64,000 nt of DNA from positions 11,063,385-11,127,384 of the forward strand of contig NC_054866.1 in the NCBI RefSeq assembly GCF_018320785.1. Direction: 5' to 3'. Both the position numbers and the translations under genes were made by a program. Source of the stretch: Cheilinus undulatus (Eukaryota > Chordata > Actinopteri > Labriformes > Labridae). The notes below the pieces were generated by a model. It was given only the letters and a program-made list of their open reading frames with translations, was not told the origin of the DNA and did no database searches. Shown one piece after another: positions 49,001 through 56,745 of the stretch; positions within the stretch are counted from its first letter, which is position 1, and every line of letters starts with the position of its first letter.

Positions 49001-50776
49001 CTCTCCTACAGGTAAAGTGTTTGGAGCTGATGATTTCCTCCCCTGTCTGACGTGGGTGCTGCTCCGTAGCGACTTGAACACCCTGCAGATAGACACAGAC
49101 TACATGATGGAGCTGCTGGACCCCACACAGCTGCAGGGAGAAGGTAAGGAAGATTAGATCCTAATAAGCAGGCTGGTTGATTTATTAGCTGCCATGATTT
49201 GGACAAGATTAGAGCACCACTACACTTTTCTTAATGAGCCTATCCATAAAGCATGAGTATTACTTAATGGCGAGTGAGCCTACACATCAGTAAATTAAAA
49301 TAAGCTGCACCAAATATGAACCATGATATAAAGACAAGATTTAATAAAACCATAGTTATAATAAAACAGGCTGACATTAATACTGATGAATTATAATGAC
49401 CTAAAAATGCAAACCAGGCAGAGTCAGAACAAGTACAAGACTATTGTACTTGTGTAAAAGTGGAGTTACTTTGGTTAAAATTTACCGAAGTGGATGTGCT
49501 GGTCTCTAAATCTACTCCACTGAAAGCAAAAAATATGTTATCACAAGACACTTTAGGTAAAAGCCAACTATTATAATAAAGTGTTATGCAACAGCTGTTT
49601 TTAGATGTCATGTGGACTCATGCTGTTGTTTTGTGCAACCTATCAGCATGACTGTGTTGACAAGTGTTGACATTAGAAGGAAGAGAGGCAGGGCTAGATG
49701 ACAACGGAAAGAGGACAGTAAATAACCATGCATTACTCACCATACTAAGCTGTATCCACTTGTCTAGTATCAATCCTTAAGATGACAGCACATCATAAAC
49801 GCAGGAATGATGATGTCAAATTTTCCTCCATCTCATACAGCACCAACTTCACTGGTCCTCTTTTATTTTGCCATTTGGTTTGTTTACATTTGTGACTTTT
49901 AGCACATGCAAAGCTCTCTGCGCAGTCATAGGTCAACTTTACTGACATGATGGAACTAATGTTACAAGGCAGAAAGAAAAATCAAATCTGCAGGTCATGA
50001 GGTGACCTACATGCTGTCTTGATTGTCATTCGCTATATGGTAACAGTTCACGGAGCGGAACAACCACGTTTTGGAGCTCCTAAACCTTGCTACTAATTGT
50101 GCTCGAAACGTCTAGCCTGACCTAAGCTTTACAGTATCAGTTAGAGTGTGTTGGGCTTTGTTCTAGATTTACTGAATATCAACCAGCTTGCACAGTCTTA
50201 AAGTACTGTCCTCCCTGTTTAACCTGCAAAAATGGAGAAGATGCAAATAAAGTTTAAACTGAAAAAATGCTTGAGTTGAGATGTAATTTAATTTCAATCC
50301 CTTTATCCCTCTCAAAATCAACAGGTGGCTACTACCTGACGACCCTGTACGCCTCACTGTTCTACATCAGCAGCTTCCAGCCACGACTGGCTGCCCGTCA
50401 GCTCAGTGTGGAAGCTCAAAAATCTCTGAACCAATGGCATCGCAGGCGCACCCTGCACTGTAACCAATCACGCCGCAGCAAGAACCGACGGACCATTCGC
50501 AGAACGCCATGTCGGGACAGGTCCAGGCCGAACTCAGACACAGAAACAAGGAATAAGGAGGAAAGCAGGGAAATAGATGAGTCTGTTGATAAAGACGAGT
50601 CACAGCAGCAGACTGAAAGCTCCACAGAGGCTCTGCTGTCACTGGAGGAAGAGAAAAACCGAGGGCAGGAAACAGAGAGAGAATCACAGGACAGCCCTTC
50701 AGCATCAGACTGTAGTCAGGGCAAACAGGAGGGCGGACAGACTCTTTGTGCAGAAGAAGATCACAAAGGATTGTAA
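31005..50776 (+). CDS. rinl: Ras and Rab interactor-like protein (SH2 + VPS9), eleven coding exons
   Basis: RIN-family proteins are exchange factors that load GTP on Rab5-type GTPases on early endosomes. Coding exons: 31005-31006, 31226-31391, 36688-36799, 39279-39351, 43217-43305, 43402-43484, 44001-44223, 47714-48427, 48536-48853, 49012-49143 and 50325-50776. All are GT-AG and in phase, giving about 787 residues. An SH2 domain spans about residues 25-125, with the phosphotyrosine-binding Arg in SFLVVRES (R62). ALCIINPLYLREHG follows (about 180). A Pro/Ser-rich linker (250-345) and a helical RIN-homology part (about 370-485) come next. The VPS9 domain (about 490-665) keeps the catalytic Asp in GADDFLPCLTW and the Tyr in GGYYLTTLYA. 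The basic, then acidic, tail has no RA domain, which points to RINL and not RIN1-3. The linker is longer than in human RINL (about 566 residues). Confidence 0.85.
31226..31391 (+). CDS. rinl: rinl coding exon 2 (start of SH2)
   Basis: Residues 1-56. Encodes a basic N-terminus and RLTLLEQLKGCQDAWCPQAP, then EEAHEALCGTPAG, the lead-in to the SH2 FLVR strand. Donor GTAAGC, phase 0. Confidence 0.8.
32099..32770 (-). mobile_element. MITE, TTAAAGACCCTGTAAAGTG family, copy 2
   Basis: Inverted relative to the copy at 5807. The low-coordinate end GTTAAAGTCCCTGTAAAGTG is well kept. Internal GGATGGTGTGGGCGTGTCGG and CTCAGTGTTTTCACATG blocks match the first copy in reverse. The other end is worn after about 32770. 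In rinl intron 2. Confidence 0.8.
34437..34860 (+). repeat. Purine-rich minisatellite of about 15-20 bp units
   Basis: Imperfect tandem units built around GTGGCAAAAATGGGT and GTGAAAAGTGG, almost free of C on this strand. The long minus-strand frames rich in Phe, Leu and Pro at 34437-34854 are by-products of this composition. In rinl intron 2. Confidence 0.85.
35225..35465. repeat. Two hAT-type terminus fragments
   Basis: GGGGTCCCGACCCCCACGTTGAGAACCACTG (35250-35280; central part GGTCCCGACCCCCACG) is the complement of a Charlie-type hAT end. AGCAGTGTTACCCAACCATT with GGAGCCCCCCCTCC (35385-35430) resembles another hAT end. No intervening transposase. Confidence 0.5.
36110..36270 (-). repeat. 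tRNA-derived SINE fragment
   Basis: On the minus strand this reads GTGGCGGGTTCAAGTCC, a good RNA polymerase III B box, preceded by AGTAAGTAAGGACTTTGGTT. It continues into AAATGGGTCTTCAGCTGGAG and GCGCTAGCATGGCGCC, the body of a common teleost SINE. The A box is not clear, so it is probably 5'-truncated. In rinl intron 2. Confidence 0.6.
36688..36799 (+). CDS. rinl: rinl coding exon 3 (SH2 FLVR strand)
   Basis: Acceptor CTCCCTGCAG. Encodes SFLVVRESVTSQASLLCVSA and VIDYTIKCTG. The Arg of FLVVRES is the phosphotyrosine-binding residue of SH2 domains. Confidence 0.9.
37145..37585 (+). mobile_element. Tc1/mariner 5' fragment, copy 2
   Basis: Starts near ACAGTACTTATAAAAAAGTA and carries GTCCAGCCAATTGGTGCTGG and GTGTCTGGAAGGTCCAGTCA. 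It then reads CTACCATTATGACATGAAGA and CACTCCAAGCAACTCAG, the same 5' region as the element at 25640-26890. It is cut off at about 37585 by a LINE fragment, so no transposase domain remains. In rinl intron 3. Confidence 0.82.
37586..37770 (-). mobile_element. Non-LTR retrotransposon fragment (reverse transcriptase)
   Basis: The minus strand encodes GTGCPLSPILFVIFMDEISR followed by CSQGEEGFRFGGLLF. This is the GCPLSP-LFVIFMD box of a LINE reverse transcriptase common in teleosts. Fewer than 70 codons survive, with a stop upstream and no catalytic ADD box. It abuts the Tc1 fragment, suggesting one insertion interrupted the other. Confidence 0.75.
38028..38130 (+). repeat. Short interspersed tail, family also at 63600
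   Basis: GGCCTGAGGCCCTTTACCGC, CATGTCTCTCCCCCACTCTC and CTATCCAATAAAGGCATAAA form a widespread teleost repeat end. The reverse orientation appears at 63600-63720. Confidence 0.5.
39279..39351 (+). CDS. rinl: rinl coding exon 4 (end of SH2)
   Basis: Acceptor TGTGTCTTGAAG, donor GTAAGG. Encodes FQLSESRLCFTDLTQLILFY, the last SH2 strands and helix. The adjacent out-of-frame reading frame is a shadow. Confidence 0.88.
39755..40885 (+). repeat. Degenerate ATACR pentamer microsatellite, array 1
   Basis: More than 1.1 kb of GATACAATAC-type repeats with scattered substitutions. The minus strand reads almost entirely as Tyr-His-Ile-Val-Leu-Tyr-Cys-Ile combinations because the pentamer lacks stops in most frames; these frames are artefacts. 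In rinl intron 4, broken at its 3' side by a LINE. Confidence 0.95.
40886..42215 (+). mobile_element. L2-like LINE, 5'-truncated and frameshifted
   Basis: Frames on the + strand carry a reverse transcriptase: VLFVDISKAFNTVNHSVLLQ (40918-), FLNVQNGVPQGSILGP (41090-) and, after a frameshift near 41137, FHFYADDTDIYASSSS with the catalytic YADD box (41190-). Later pieces (41639-41989) match the C-terminal part, QFITGLSF and YEKLGWLSL. The 3' end CTTGGCCAGGACTTCCTTGT, ATCTCAATGGGAATAAATCC and TGGTTAAATAAAGGTTAAAT is characteristic of teleost L2-type LINEs. It lies inside the pentamer array, which resumes at 42235. Confidence 0.9.
42216..42805 (+). repeat. Degenerate ATACR pentamer microsatellite, array 2
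   Basis: Continuation of the array after the LINE, with more G-containing variants (GATGC, GTACG, GGTAT). Minus-strand frames up to 127 codons here are composition artefacts. Confidence 0.93.
43217..43305 (+). CDS. rinl: rinl coding exon 5
   Basis: Acceptor CCTTTTATCAG, donor GTGAGT. Encodes RDVLSLCLSIPPWIYSVTEI, matching the SRDVLPF-type end of RIN-family SH2 regions. Too short to appear as an open frame by itself; recognised by phase and composition. Confidence 0.82.
43402..43484 (+). CDS. rinl: rinl coding exon 6
   Basis: Acceptor CTCTGGTGCAG, donor GTATTC. Encodes TWLHTRPEQDPGEMSNREPS and MMCSIQ. A low-complexity linker without a domain of its own; kept because both junctions hold the frame. 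Confidence 0.75.
44001..44223 (+). CDS. rinl: rinl coding exon 7
   Basis: Acceptor TTTCCTTAG, donor GTGAGA. Encodes LTSTNGALCIINPLYLREHG, a conserved RIN-family stretch after the SH2 domain, then a Ser/Arg-rich linker with RRLSTTRTW and KRTISLDQ, both basic-Ser motifs that kinases or 14-3-3 proteins could recognise (inference). Confidence 0.87.
45008..45080 (-). repeat. LINE-type 3' tail inside array 3
   Basis: ATGTTTATTGTTTATTCGGATCCCC, then ATTAGGATTGGCACATGGCC and GCTATTCTTCCTAGGGTCC. This is the reverse of a widespread teleost non-LTR 3' end (GGACCC-GAAGAATAG-AATGGGGATCC-AATAAACA). Confidence 0.55.
45185..45290 (+). repeat. (GGAT)n microsatellite
   Basis: Two GATGGATGGA blocks separated by ATACGATACAAT repeat, apparently intermixed with the pentamer array. 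Confidence 0.85.
45600..45870 (+). repeat. Loose tandem repeat around TTTTTGACCAAAAATGGA
   Basis: TTTTTGACCAAAAATGGA, TTTTTGACCACAAATGGA and TTTGGGCACAAAAATGGAA recur about 90-100 bp apart, with a (TTTG)n tract between (45708-45740). Confidence 0.6.
46165..46885 (+). mobile_element. Non-autonomous repeat with internal duplication
   Basis: Begins near TACCTCTGCCAAGGAGGTTA and ends CTCTGAGTGCTTTTCTAGTT, both typical of one widespread fish repeat. A block of about 80 bp (GGACTGATCCAGATCACCAT, GGATTCTTTACTATTGAGAG, GGGCTAATGGCGGAGGTCTG) occurs at 46326-46420 and again, more intact, at 46751-46843. The sequence between (46420-46735) is unrelated. Either two copies are adjacent or a recombination duplicated the end. 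Confidence 0.65.
47714..48427 (+). CDS. rinl: rinl coding exon 8 (Pro/Ser linker and RIN-homology region)
   Basis: Acceptor TTCCTTTTTTAG, donor GTGAGG. The largest exon, 238 codons. The first half is Pro/Ser/Thr-rich with PSTPSPPSG and PPSTPSTPGG, possible SH3 ligands. The second half is helical: ADKVIHRLSAVGQALGGLVS, RLTNRVQELSERRGAVFAEA and SLTSLRETLLDYAEIQTLLD, matching the region before VPS9 in RIN proteins. Confidence 0.92.
48536..48853 (+). CDS. rinl: rinl coding exon 9 (start of VPS9)
   Basis: Acceptor TTTTTTTTCCCGTAG, donor GTAGCA. Encodes VELSIHKVALRPVSAHLYTC and SPNKKVQILLKVCKSIYHSM, the first helices of the VPS9 exchange domain. Confidence 0.93.
49012..49143 (+). CDS. rinl: rinl coding exon 10 (VPS9 catalytic Asp)
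   Basis: Acceptor CTCCTACAG, donor GTAAGG. Encodes GADDFLPCLTWVLLRSDLNT and QIDTDYMMELL. The Asp before FLP is the conserved residue that acts on the Rab nucleotide site in VPS9 domains such as Rabex-5. Confidence 0.93.
50325..50776 (+). CDS. rinl: rinl coding exon 11 (end of VPS9 and tail)
   Basis: Acceptor TCAAAATCAACAG. Begins with GGYYLTTLYASLFYISSF, which contains the conserved VPS9 Tyr. A strongly basic stretch (RRRTLHCNQSRRSKNRRTIR) follows, then about 90 acidic, Gln/Ser-rich residues to the TAA at 50774. No Ras-association domain is visible where RIN1-3 have one. Confidence 0.92.
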
Positions 50777-51410
50777 CACAGAAAATAAAATGAACCTGAG
50801 ATGCAGTGACATCCTGTCACGTTTTTGAGAAGCTTACATGACCAAAGATATTTCTTACTGTGTCAAACCACCTGTGGACTGCAGCAAAAACCACTGATGT
50901 CTTATTTTCAAACAGGCTTTCCACTTCTTTAGAGGCCAAAGAAAAGGAGTCTTTTTTGCTAACACTTAATGAAAAGAAGGAAAGCTGTTTGTCTGTTTGT
51001 GACTGATGCCCGTATATCTGCCAACATACGAACAATGCTTCCAAGTGTCCAACGCAGGAAAGAGCACTTTGTTATGGATGGATAGAAATGACCTGTAGTG
51101 GGATAGGGAGAAGTGGATAATGTCTGTTTTCAGGGCATTACTGAGACAAAAACAGGATTAATATTGCTTGTCAAGAAAAAAGGGAAGTTGGGGTGCCAGA
51201 AACACAGTTGGATGAAGAAATATCTTATTAAAAGATGCATATATAGCACAAGCTAAGCTAAGCCATTCAAATGTTGTATGTTAACTAACATGTTTTAACT
51301 GATCATCTCACTTTTCATATAAATGTATAAATAGCACTTCATATCAACTGATAAATTATGTTATATTTCATATTAAAGTGATTAAACCTTTATGGGGCAA
51401 TGAATCATAT
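50777..51410 (+). other. rinl: rinl 3' untranslated region (likely extent)
   Basis: Follows the TAA at 50774. An AATAAA at 50784-50789 is probably too near the stop to be the main signal. ATTAAA at 51372 and 51381 are better placed. No coding content. Confidence 0.45.
51372..51386 (+). terminator. Candidate poly(A) signals of rinl
   Basis: Two ATTAAA hexamers, in TATTAAAGTGATTAAACC, about 600 bp after the stop codon. Confidence 0.35.
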
Positions 51411-53158
51411 ATGGTCACTTCAGTCAACTTCCTCCATGCCCCCCCCCCCCATCTCTCTGTGATAAAGTAGAATCAGTATCATTTTTCTCAGCCAATCAAT
51501 GAAGATTAGTCAATGTCAAGGAAAGTGACATCATACTAACCAATCAGCAGTGGCCCAGAGCATCTCAAACTTCCTGTTTCCTTGAGGACATGAAAAATTT
51601 AGATCTACATCTCTTTCAGGCCCATACAAATGGCCCTAACATCATAACTAACTGTTATAAGTTGATGAAACACACACACTAAAAGGCAAATGGTAGTGCT
51701 AAATGCCATAATAGGTTTTGTTTGTATAGGATTTCTAGAAATTACCAAAATTTTAGCATGAGAAATGGAGGAACCATATTTGATTATACACCAGTATACA
51801 CATATGGCCATTTCATCAAGCAACTTTACTAAGGGGATTTTCTCAACTAATAACTTATAATAATGTAGGATAACAGTGGCTCAGATAATCTTATGTCAAT
51901 AACAGAAGCTAGAGTGGGACATTTTAACGCGGTCATCAAGCTCATTCCATAACTGTGGTCCCCTGCACACAACACTGAGACTGGTACATTCAAACCTATG
52001 TTTTTCCCTGTAATTACGTGTTTTTTTTCCTATTTCTCTCCAAATTTGAGCAGAAATTGAAGGAAAATTCCTCAAAGTGTTCTAAAATAGCATCCTCACA
52101 AAATGGCCTGGATGGACAAATCTATTTATGAATGGATAGAAGGACAACTTGAAACAAAATGCCTCAGGTCCTGGCTATCACTACAGCAGAGGTATAAAAT
52201 GACAGACAGAGAGATTTAAGTAAAGTGAATGCTCAAATTAATAAAATATTTCTCTGTAATGAATGAAAAGTCTGGCCCCTAAAGGACCAGAAAATCATTA
52301 CATGTAGCTTTTGTTTTTGTTTTTGTTTTTTTTTTTAATCAGATATCACTGTAAGGTTTTTGAGACTCTGTGCTTCAGGGTCTTTATCAAATGGAGGTTT
52401 AATTTATTCCATGATACTGTGAATGGTGTTTTTTAAATTCAAATCAAGATTAATTATGATACTGTTTAGGAATTGTGGTTTGTCTTTTATGTAGACATGG
52501 AACTGATTTGTTAACTATCATCAACAAAAGCTATAGGACTCTGTCAAGACTGCAGCTCACACATAAGTAAATAAATGTTCTTGCTTTTGACCTCTAGATG
52601 GCAGCATTAAACTTCTGGTGAGATGTAAAGCTTCATTTACAGAGTACAGGGAGAATTTTATTTCTTATTTATTTATAGAATAAAGTAGCTTTGTATCAGT
52701 TCTTAGAAATATTCAATACAAAAAAAAGATAAAATCTATGTTTATTAGGGGTATTTTCAAGAATGAATTGAAACATGAGCAGGTTCTTTTACTGATATGT
52801 GTCTGCAGACTTTTTTCTAGATTCCCAATTTGCACGTGGTAAGATGATGCATTGGCAGATATCAAATGACTAATGTGCCATAATCATTCACTTTTGGTGG
52901 AGCATTAAGTTTGTGGAGCTTTACTGTGAACTAACAGACCTTGCTGATTGTTTTTTCTTTCTTTCACCCTCATTTAAACTTTCAAAATCAGTTTTAAGGA
53001 CAGAAATTGTGACCGAGCTCACTGCCAAAGGACAAAATTGATCCACATTTGAAAAAAACCCAAACAAAATGCGCTGATTAGTCCAAAATTTTCAAGAAAT
53101 TATTTTATTCTAAGTCTGCCCCCAAAGCATGTATTAAGGAAACGCTGGTCGATGTACA
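51411..53158. other. Intergenic, no gene seen
   Basis: No exon, RNA gene or clear transposon recognised. A short T-rich (TTTTTG)n tract lies at 52310-52336. Confidence 0.5.
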
Positions 53159-53166
53159 AATGTAGT

Positions 53167-54572
53167 AACCTTACATGCCAGATAGACTGTTTGATATATC
53201 CATGCATGGATTTATTTCACATTCATCTGGGAAACATCCCAAAGAAAGCATTTCGAAGGGCAGGACTTTTCCAAAAAATTCTTGACAGGTCATTGGACAA
53301 AAATTCTGTCTGTCAAATTCATTACAGGCCAAGCAGAGTGACAACACAAAATGAGGTAGTAGGCCAGTAAGTAACTTGAGCTCATCAGCAAGAAGCTATT
53401 GTAGTTTATGAGTGATGGAGCTTGTTGTTGGATAAAACTCATGCCAGGGTTGGTTGGGAGTAGGTATGCGTGCCGTTAATCAGTAAAACGGTTAAAATCA
53501 TTTATCAAATTAGCCAGCTCGGGATTTACTAGTCGGTTAAACTAATTACATATCATTTTTTATAAACACAGGCTGGAAATCCTATACTTTAATGCTCGTT
53601 TAAACTGTAATGAACCTCCCACCACTGGAGGTCGCAGTAGCTTAAGTTAATGGTCACTGACTTCCTGTCTGGCACTTTACCGGATATAAATGAGAAGCAG
53701 CGGTGGCTTAGCGGTTAGCGTGTAGTTGGTAGACTGCGGTACGAGAGTTTCTAAAGTAGTAAATGGAAATAGAGTGGGATGTAGGCTGTCAAGGGTTGAA
53801 CTCACGTATAACTACTCACCCAATGTGTAAAGAGGCCAAATATCAAGCACGATATTAATTTGCAAAGAGGAACGAAGGCAGGCGGCACCAGCTTTTAATG
53901 TTAGCCACGCTGTAGAGAGTATATCAGGCTAACATCGCACCCACTGACACAATAACCCTGTGAGGAATTTGACTGTTTTCTAGGGGTTTTCTCCTCTTTA
54001 GACTAGTTGGTTAAACGAAATATAAATGAGCATTTAGCTGAATAGGGAAATAGACACTTAGGAAAATCCTTAGTTAGGAGAAGTGCAAAAACATCTTCCC
54101 CACCAAGCTAATAGCTTCACTAGCAGCAGTCACTGTCACCAGCTCACAGTACAACTAAACCCTGCTTGTAACAACTGCTAAAACAAGTTAGGAGAAGAAT
54201 GGAAACGTCTTTTCTGCCTTTGGACTTCTTTGCTGTTGTTTTATTAAAGAAATAGGGACAATTTTGGATAAAACCGTCGCTGTGGCTACAACTGTGCTAA
54301 TCACTCCACAAGCAGTCATTGTATATACAGGCTTACAATACAACTAACCCCACCTGTAACTATTACAAACTTATTTCAAAGCAAGTCATAGCATTACCAG
54401 CTTCCTGTGTGGCTAAACCCCGCCATAGCTACTGCCCTTTCTCCTCTAATGACAGGTGATTGGTCAGGTCCATCCTCAGACCTGGCACAGTCATTTCAGA
54501 CTGGAGCTGTGCAAGATGGAATTGCCTGATAATAGACATGAAAACTGGCCAATCCATCTGCTTTGCAAGGTT
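53167..54572 (-). mobile_element. Helicase-leader MITE family, copy F, with nested insertion
   Basis: The ends AACCTTACATGCCAGATAG (53167) and ATCCATCTGCTTTGCAAGGTT (ends 54572; outer part CTTTGCAAGGTT) face outward. The 8-mer AATGTAGT flanks both sides (53159-53166, 54576-54583), a perfect target duplication. The internal sequence matches copy E (GGATAAAACTCATGCC, and AGTAGGTATGCG against its reverse). Between about 53475 and 54435 lies foreign DNA with ACTAGTCGGTTAAACTAATT and GACTAGTTGGTTAAACGAAA, likely another DNA element inserted later. The DISVDAA frame is not preserved. Confidence 0.72.
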
Positions 54573-54583
54573 AACAATGTAGT

Positions 54584-55955
54584 TGATGACCCCGGTTCAG
54601 CTGAAATGTAAGAAGTTTTAAAAAGATGTCTAGAAGTTGCAGTAAAGTTAAGTCTAAAGCTGTTATATGTGATATTATCATCTCAGGGTTGTTTTTGGCC
54701 TTACTATGCATTTCCATCCTGTAGATTCAGACATTGGTGAAACTGTTAATGAATGCACATACATCACGCATGTACACATGTAAATAGTTATACAGGGGGC
54801 CTCTTATGTAAATGCACACACAAACACACATGCAGAGCTTCATGTACACACACATATGGAACCGTATCATCGCTGCATTCTAAATGACCCAGCCAATCAA
54901 ATTTGCCTAATGAGACATCTGGCATTCTGCCTGCATGTGGATGTCAAGCCCAGAAACAGCTGGGCCTATACACTCAAACACTCTCTCTCTTTCTCTTTTT
55001 CACTTTATCAGGGCTGTTAGATCTGAAGGAAGACTGACAGAAAAAAACTCTTGATCACACTCTCTAGAGCTCACAGACACACACAAACAGACAAATGTAA
55101 GGAATCACCAAGGAAGGATTTTGGTCCAGATAGTACCGTCCAGTACATAGTGTCACACCCTCCCTCTCCCACACATACTCCTTTTCACACACATGATATA
55201 TTATGCATACATGAGTGTGTGTAACGCACTCACCACAGCCATAAATTAGATATATGGCAGCAGTGGCGGCAATGGAGGAGGGGGTCCACGGAGGAGAGAA
55301 GAAGAGTGTGTGTATATGTGTGTATGTGAAATGAGGAAGGGGGGTAAGGGAGGGGAGGGCACAGATGGTTGTGGCCTGAGGCGGTTGAGGTACTGCAGCT
55401 AAACACGGAGACTGCAGCACAAAAACACACACAAGATGAATGGTCGGCGCTGGGCTCACATGTACTTAAAATTAAACAGTGTATAACCAAACTGGGTAGA
55501 AGCAGAGAAAGGAGACAGGGTTACAAAGCTGATTTCACACATGCAGTTTAGAACATTTCCAGAACATTTCAGGAACTCTTGCCCCTAATAGCTGGAGCTG
55601 TTATTCACACAATTCCCCTCACAGTGAGAAGTTTTTCCTGTCAGAAAGCAGGACATGATGCAAAAACAGATCAATTACGAGACACACAATATGGTGGGTG
55701 AAGCAGAATATGACACCATAATGACAATATATCAAAGTTAATTGTTACTGGACGTATCCACAGTACTAATTAGATTACACTGCTTTCTTACAGAAATTTC
55801 ACAAGGGCGATGTCAAGTAAAAGTTCAGAGAAAAGTTCACATCCCCTGTTTCCTTATCTTAATGTTACTAGCTTTGTCAGCACATTTACACACAGTAAAG
55901 TCAACCCACAGTTTTAGCTTCAGTGGCATTTTTCACCGTTGAACTACTAACAGCC
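54584..55955. other. Intergenic, no gene seen
   Basis: CA/TG-rich tracts at 54770-54860 and 55190-55330 explain the long frames near 55064-55490 on the minus strand. No domain or exon structure recognised. Confidence 0.5.
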
Positions 55956-55959
55956 TGCT

Positions 55960-55960
55960 A

Positions 55961-56036
<76 letters not shown>
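55960..56036 (+). repeat. (TA)n microsatellite
   Basis: About 75 bp of nearly uninterrupted TA repeats with one ATAAAT break. Confidence 0.97.
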
Positions 56037-56194
56037 GCTATGTATATATAAAACGGCTACAGAACAAGTCCTGCCTGTGACAGACCATATTGCTGATCAT
56101 GACTTAGAAGTCAGGGGGGACAAATTAGATTTCTAGGGTGACCCTAGATGACAACATTGCTTTTGTTATGCTTACCATTAATGCTGTTTGACTT

Positions 56195-56745
56195 ACAAAT
56201 TCTTCCCCAAGCGAAGGAGTTCAAGTATCTGCGGGTCTTGTTCACGATTTAGGGTAGAATGGACCACAAGAGCAGCAGGCGGACTGGTGCAGCAATGGCA
56301 GTATAGGACCATTGTGGCAAAGAGGGAGCTGAGCCAGAAGGCAAAGCTCTCACTTTTTATTAGTCAGTCTTCATTGCATATCTCACCTATGGTCATGAAC
56401 TTTGGGTAATGACCCATAGAATGAGACCATGGGTCCGGGTGCTTGAAATGAGGAGGGTGGCTGGGCTCAGCCTTAGAGATAGGGGGAGAAGCTCTGACAT
56501 CTGGAGGGAGCTTGAAGTAGGACCACTGCTCCTTCATCTAAAAAGAAGTCAGTTGAGGTTGTTCAGGCATCTGACTATGATGCCTCCTGGATGACTCCAT
56601 GTGGGGGTCTTCTGGGTGCATCCAACTGGAAGGAAACCCCAGGGTAGACCAAGGATTCGCTGGAGGATTATATATCTCATCTGGCTTGGAAATGGTCCGC
56701 TGCCACCAAGACCAAGCACCAGACAGGTGTAAGAGATTGATGGAT
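56195..56745 (+). mobile_element. LINE fragment, C-terminal to the reverse transcriptase
   Basis: Frames at 56188-56409 and 56409-56594 and the stretch after them encode FIAYLTYGHELWVMTHRM-like, RVAGLSLRDRGRSSDIWREL and LLLHLKRSQLRLFRH, then PQGRPRIRW. In this order they match the C-terminal part of a common teleost LINE polyprotein. Frame changes and stops show it is inactive. The fragment at 37586 may come from the same family. Confidence 0.82.

Noticed and set aside
31005..50776. Assignment to rin1, rin2 or rin3
   Set aside because: Those carry a Ras-association domain after VPS9, which is absent here; linkage to dmac2 also favours rinl. Not fully excluded without a search.
55064..55490. 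Cys/His-rich minus-strand frames suggesting a small secreted or zinc-binding protein
   Set aside because: Overlapping frames over CA/TG-rich simple sequence; no signal-peptide plus exon structure.
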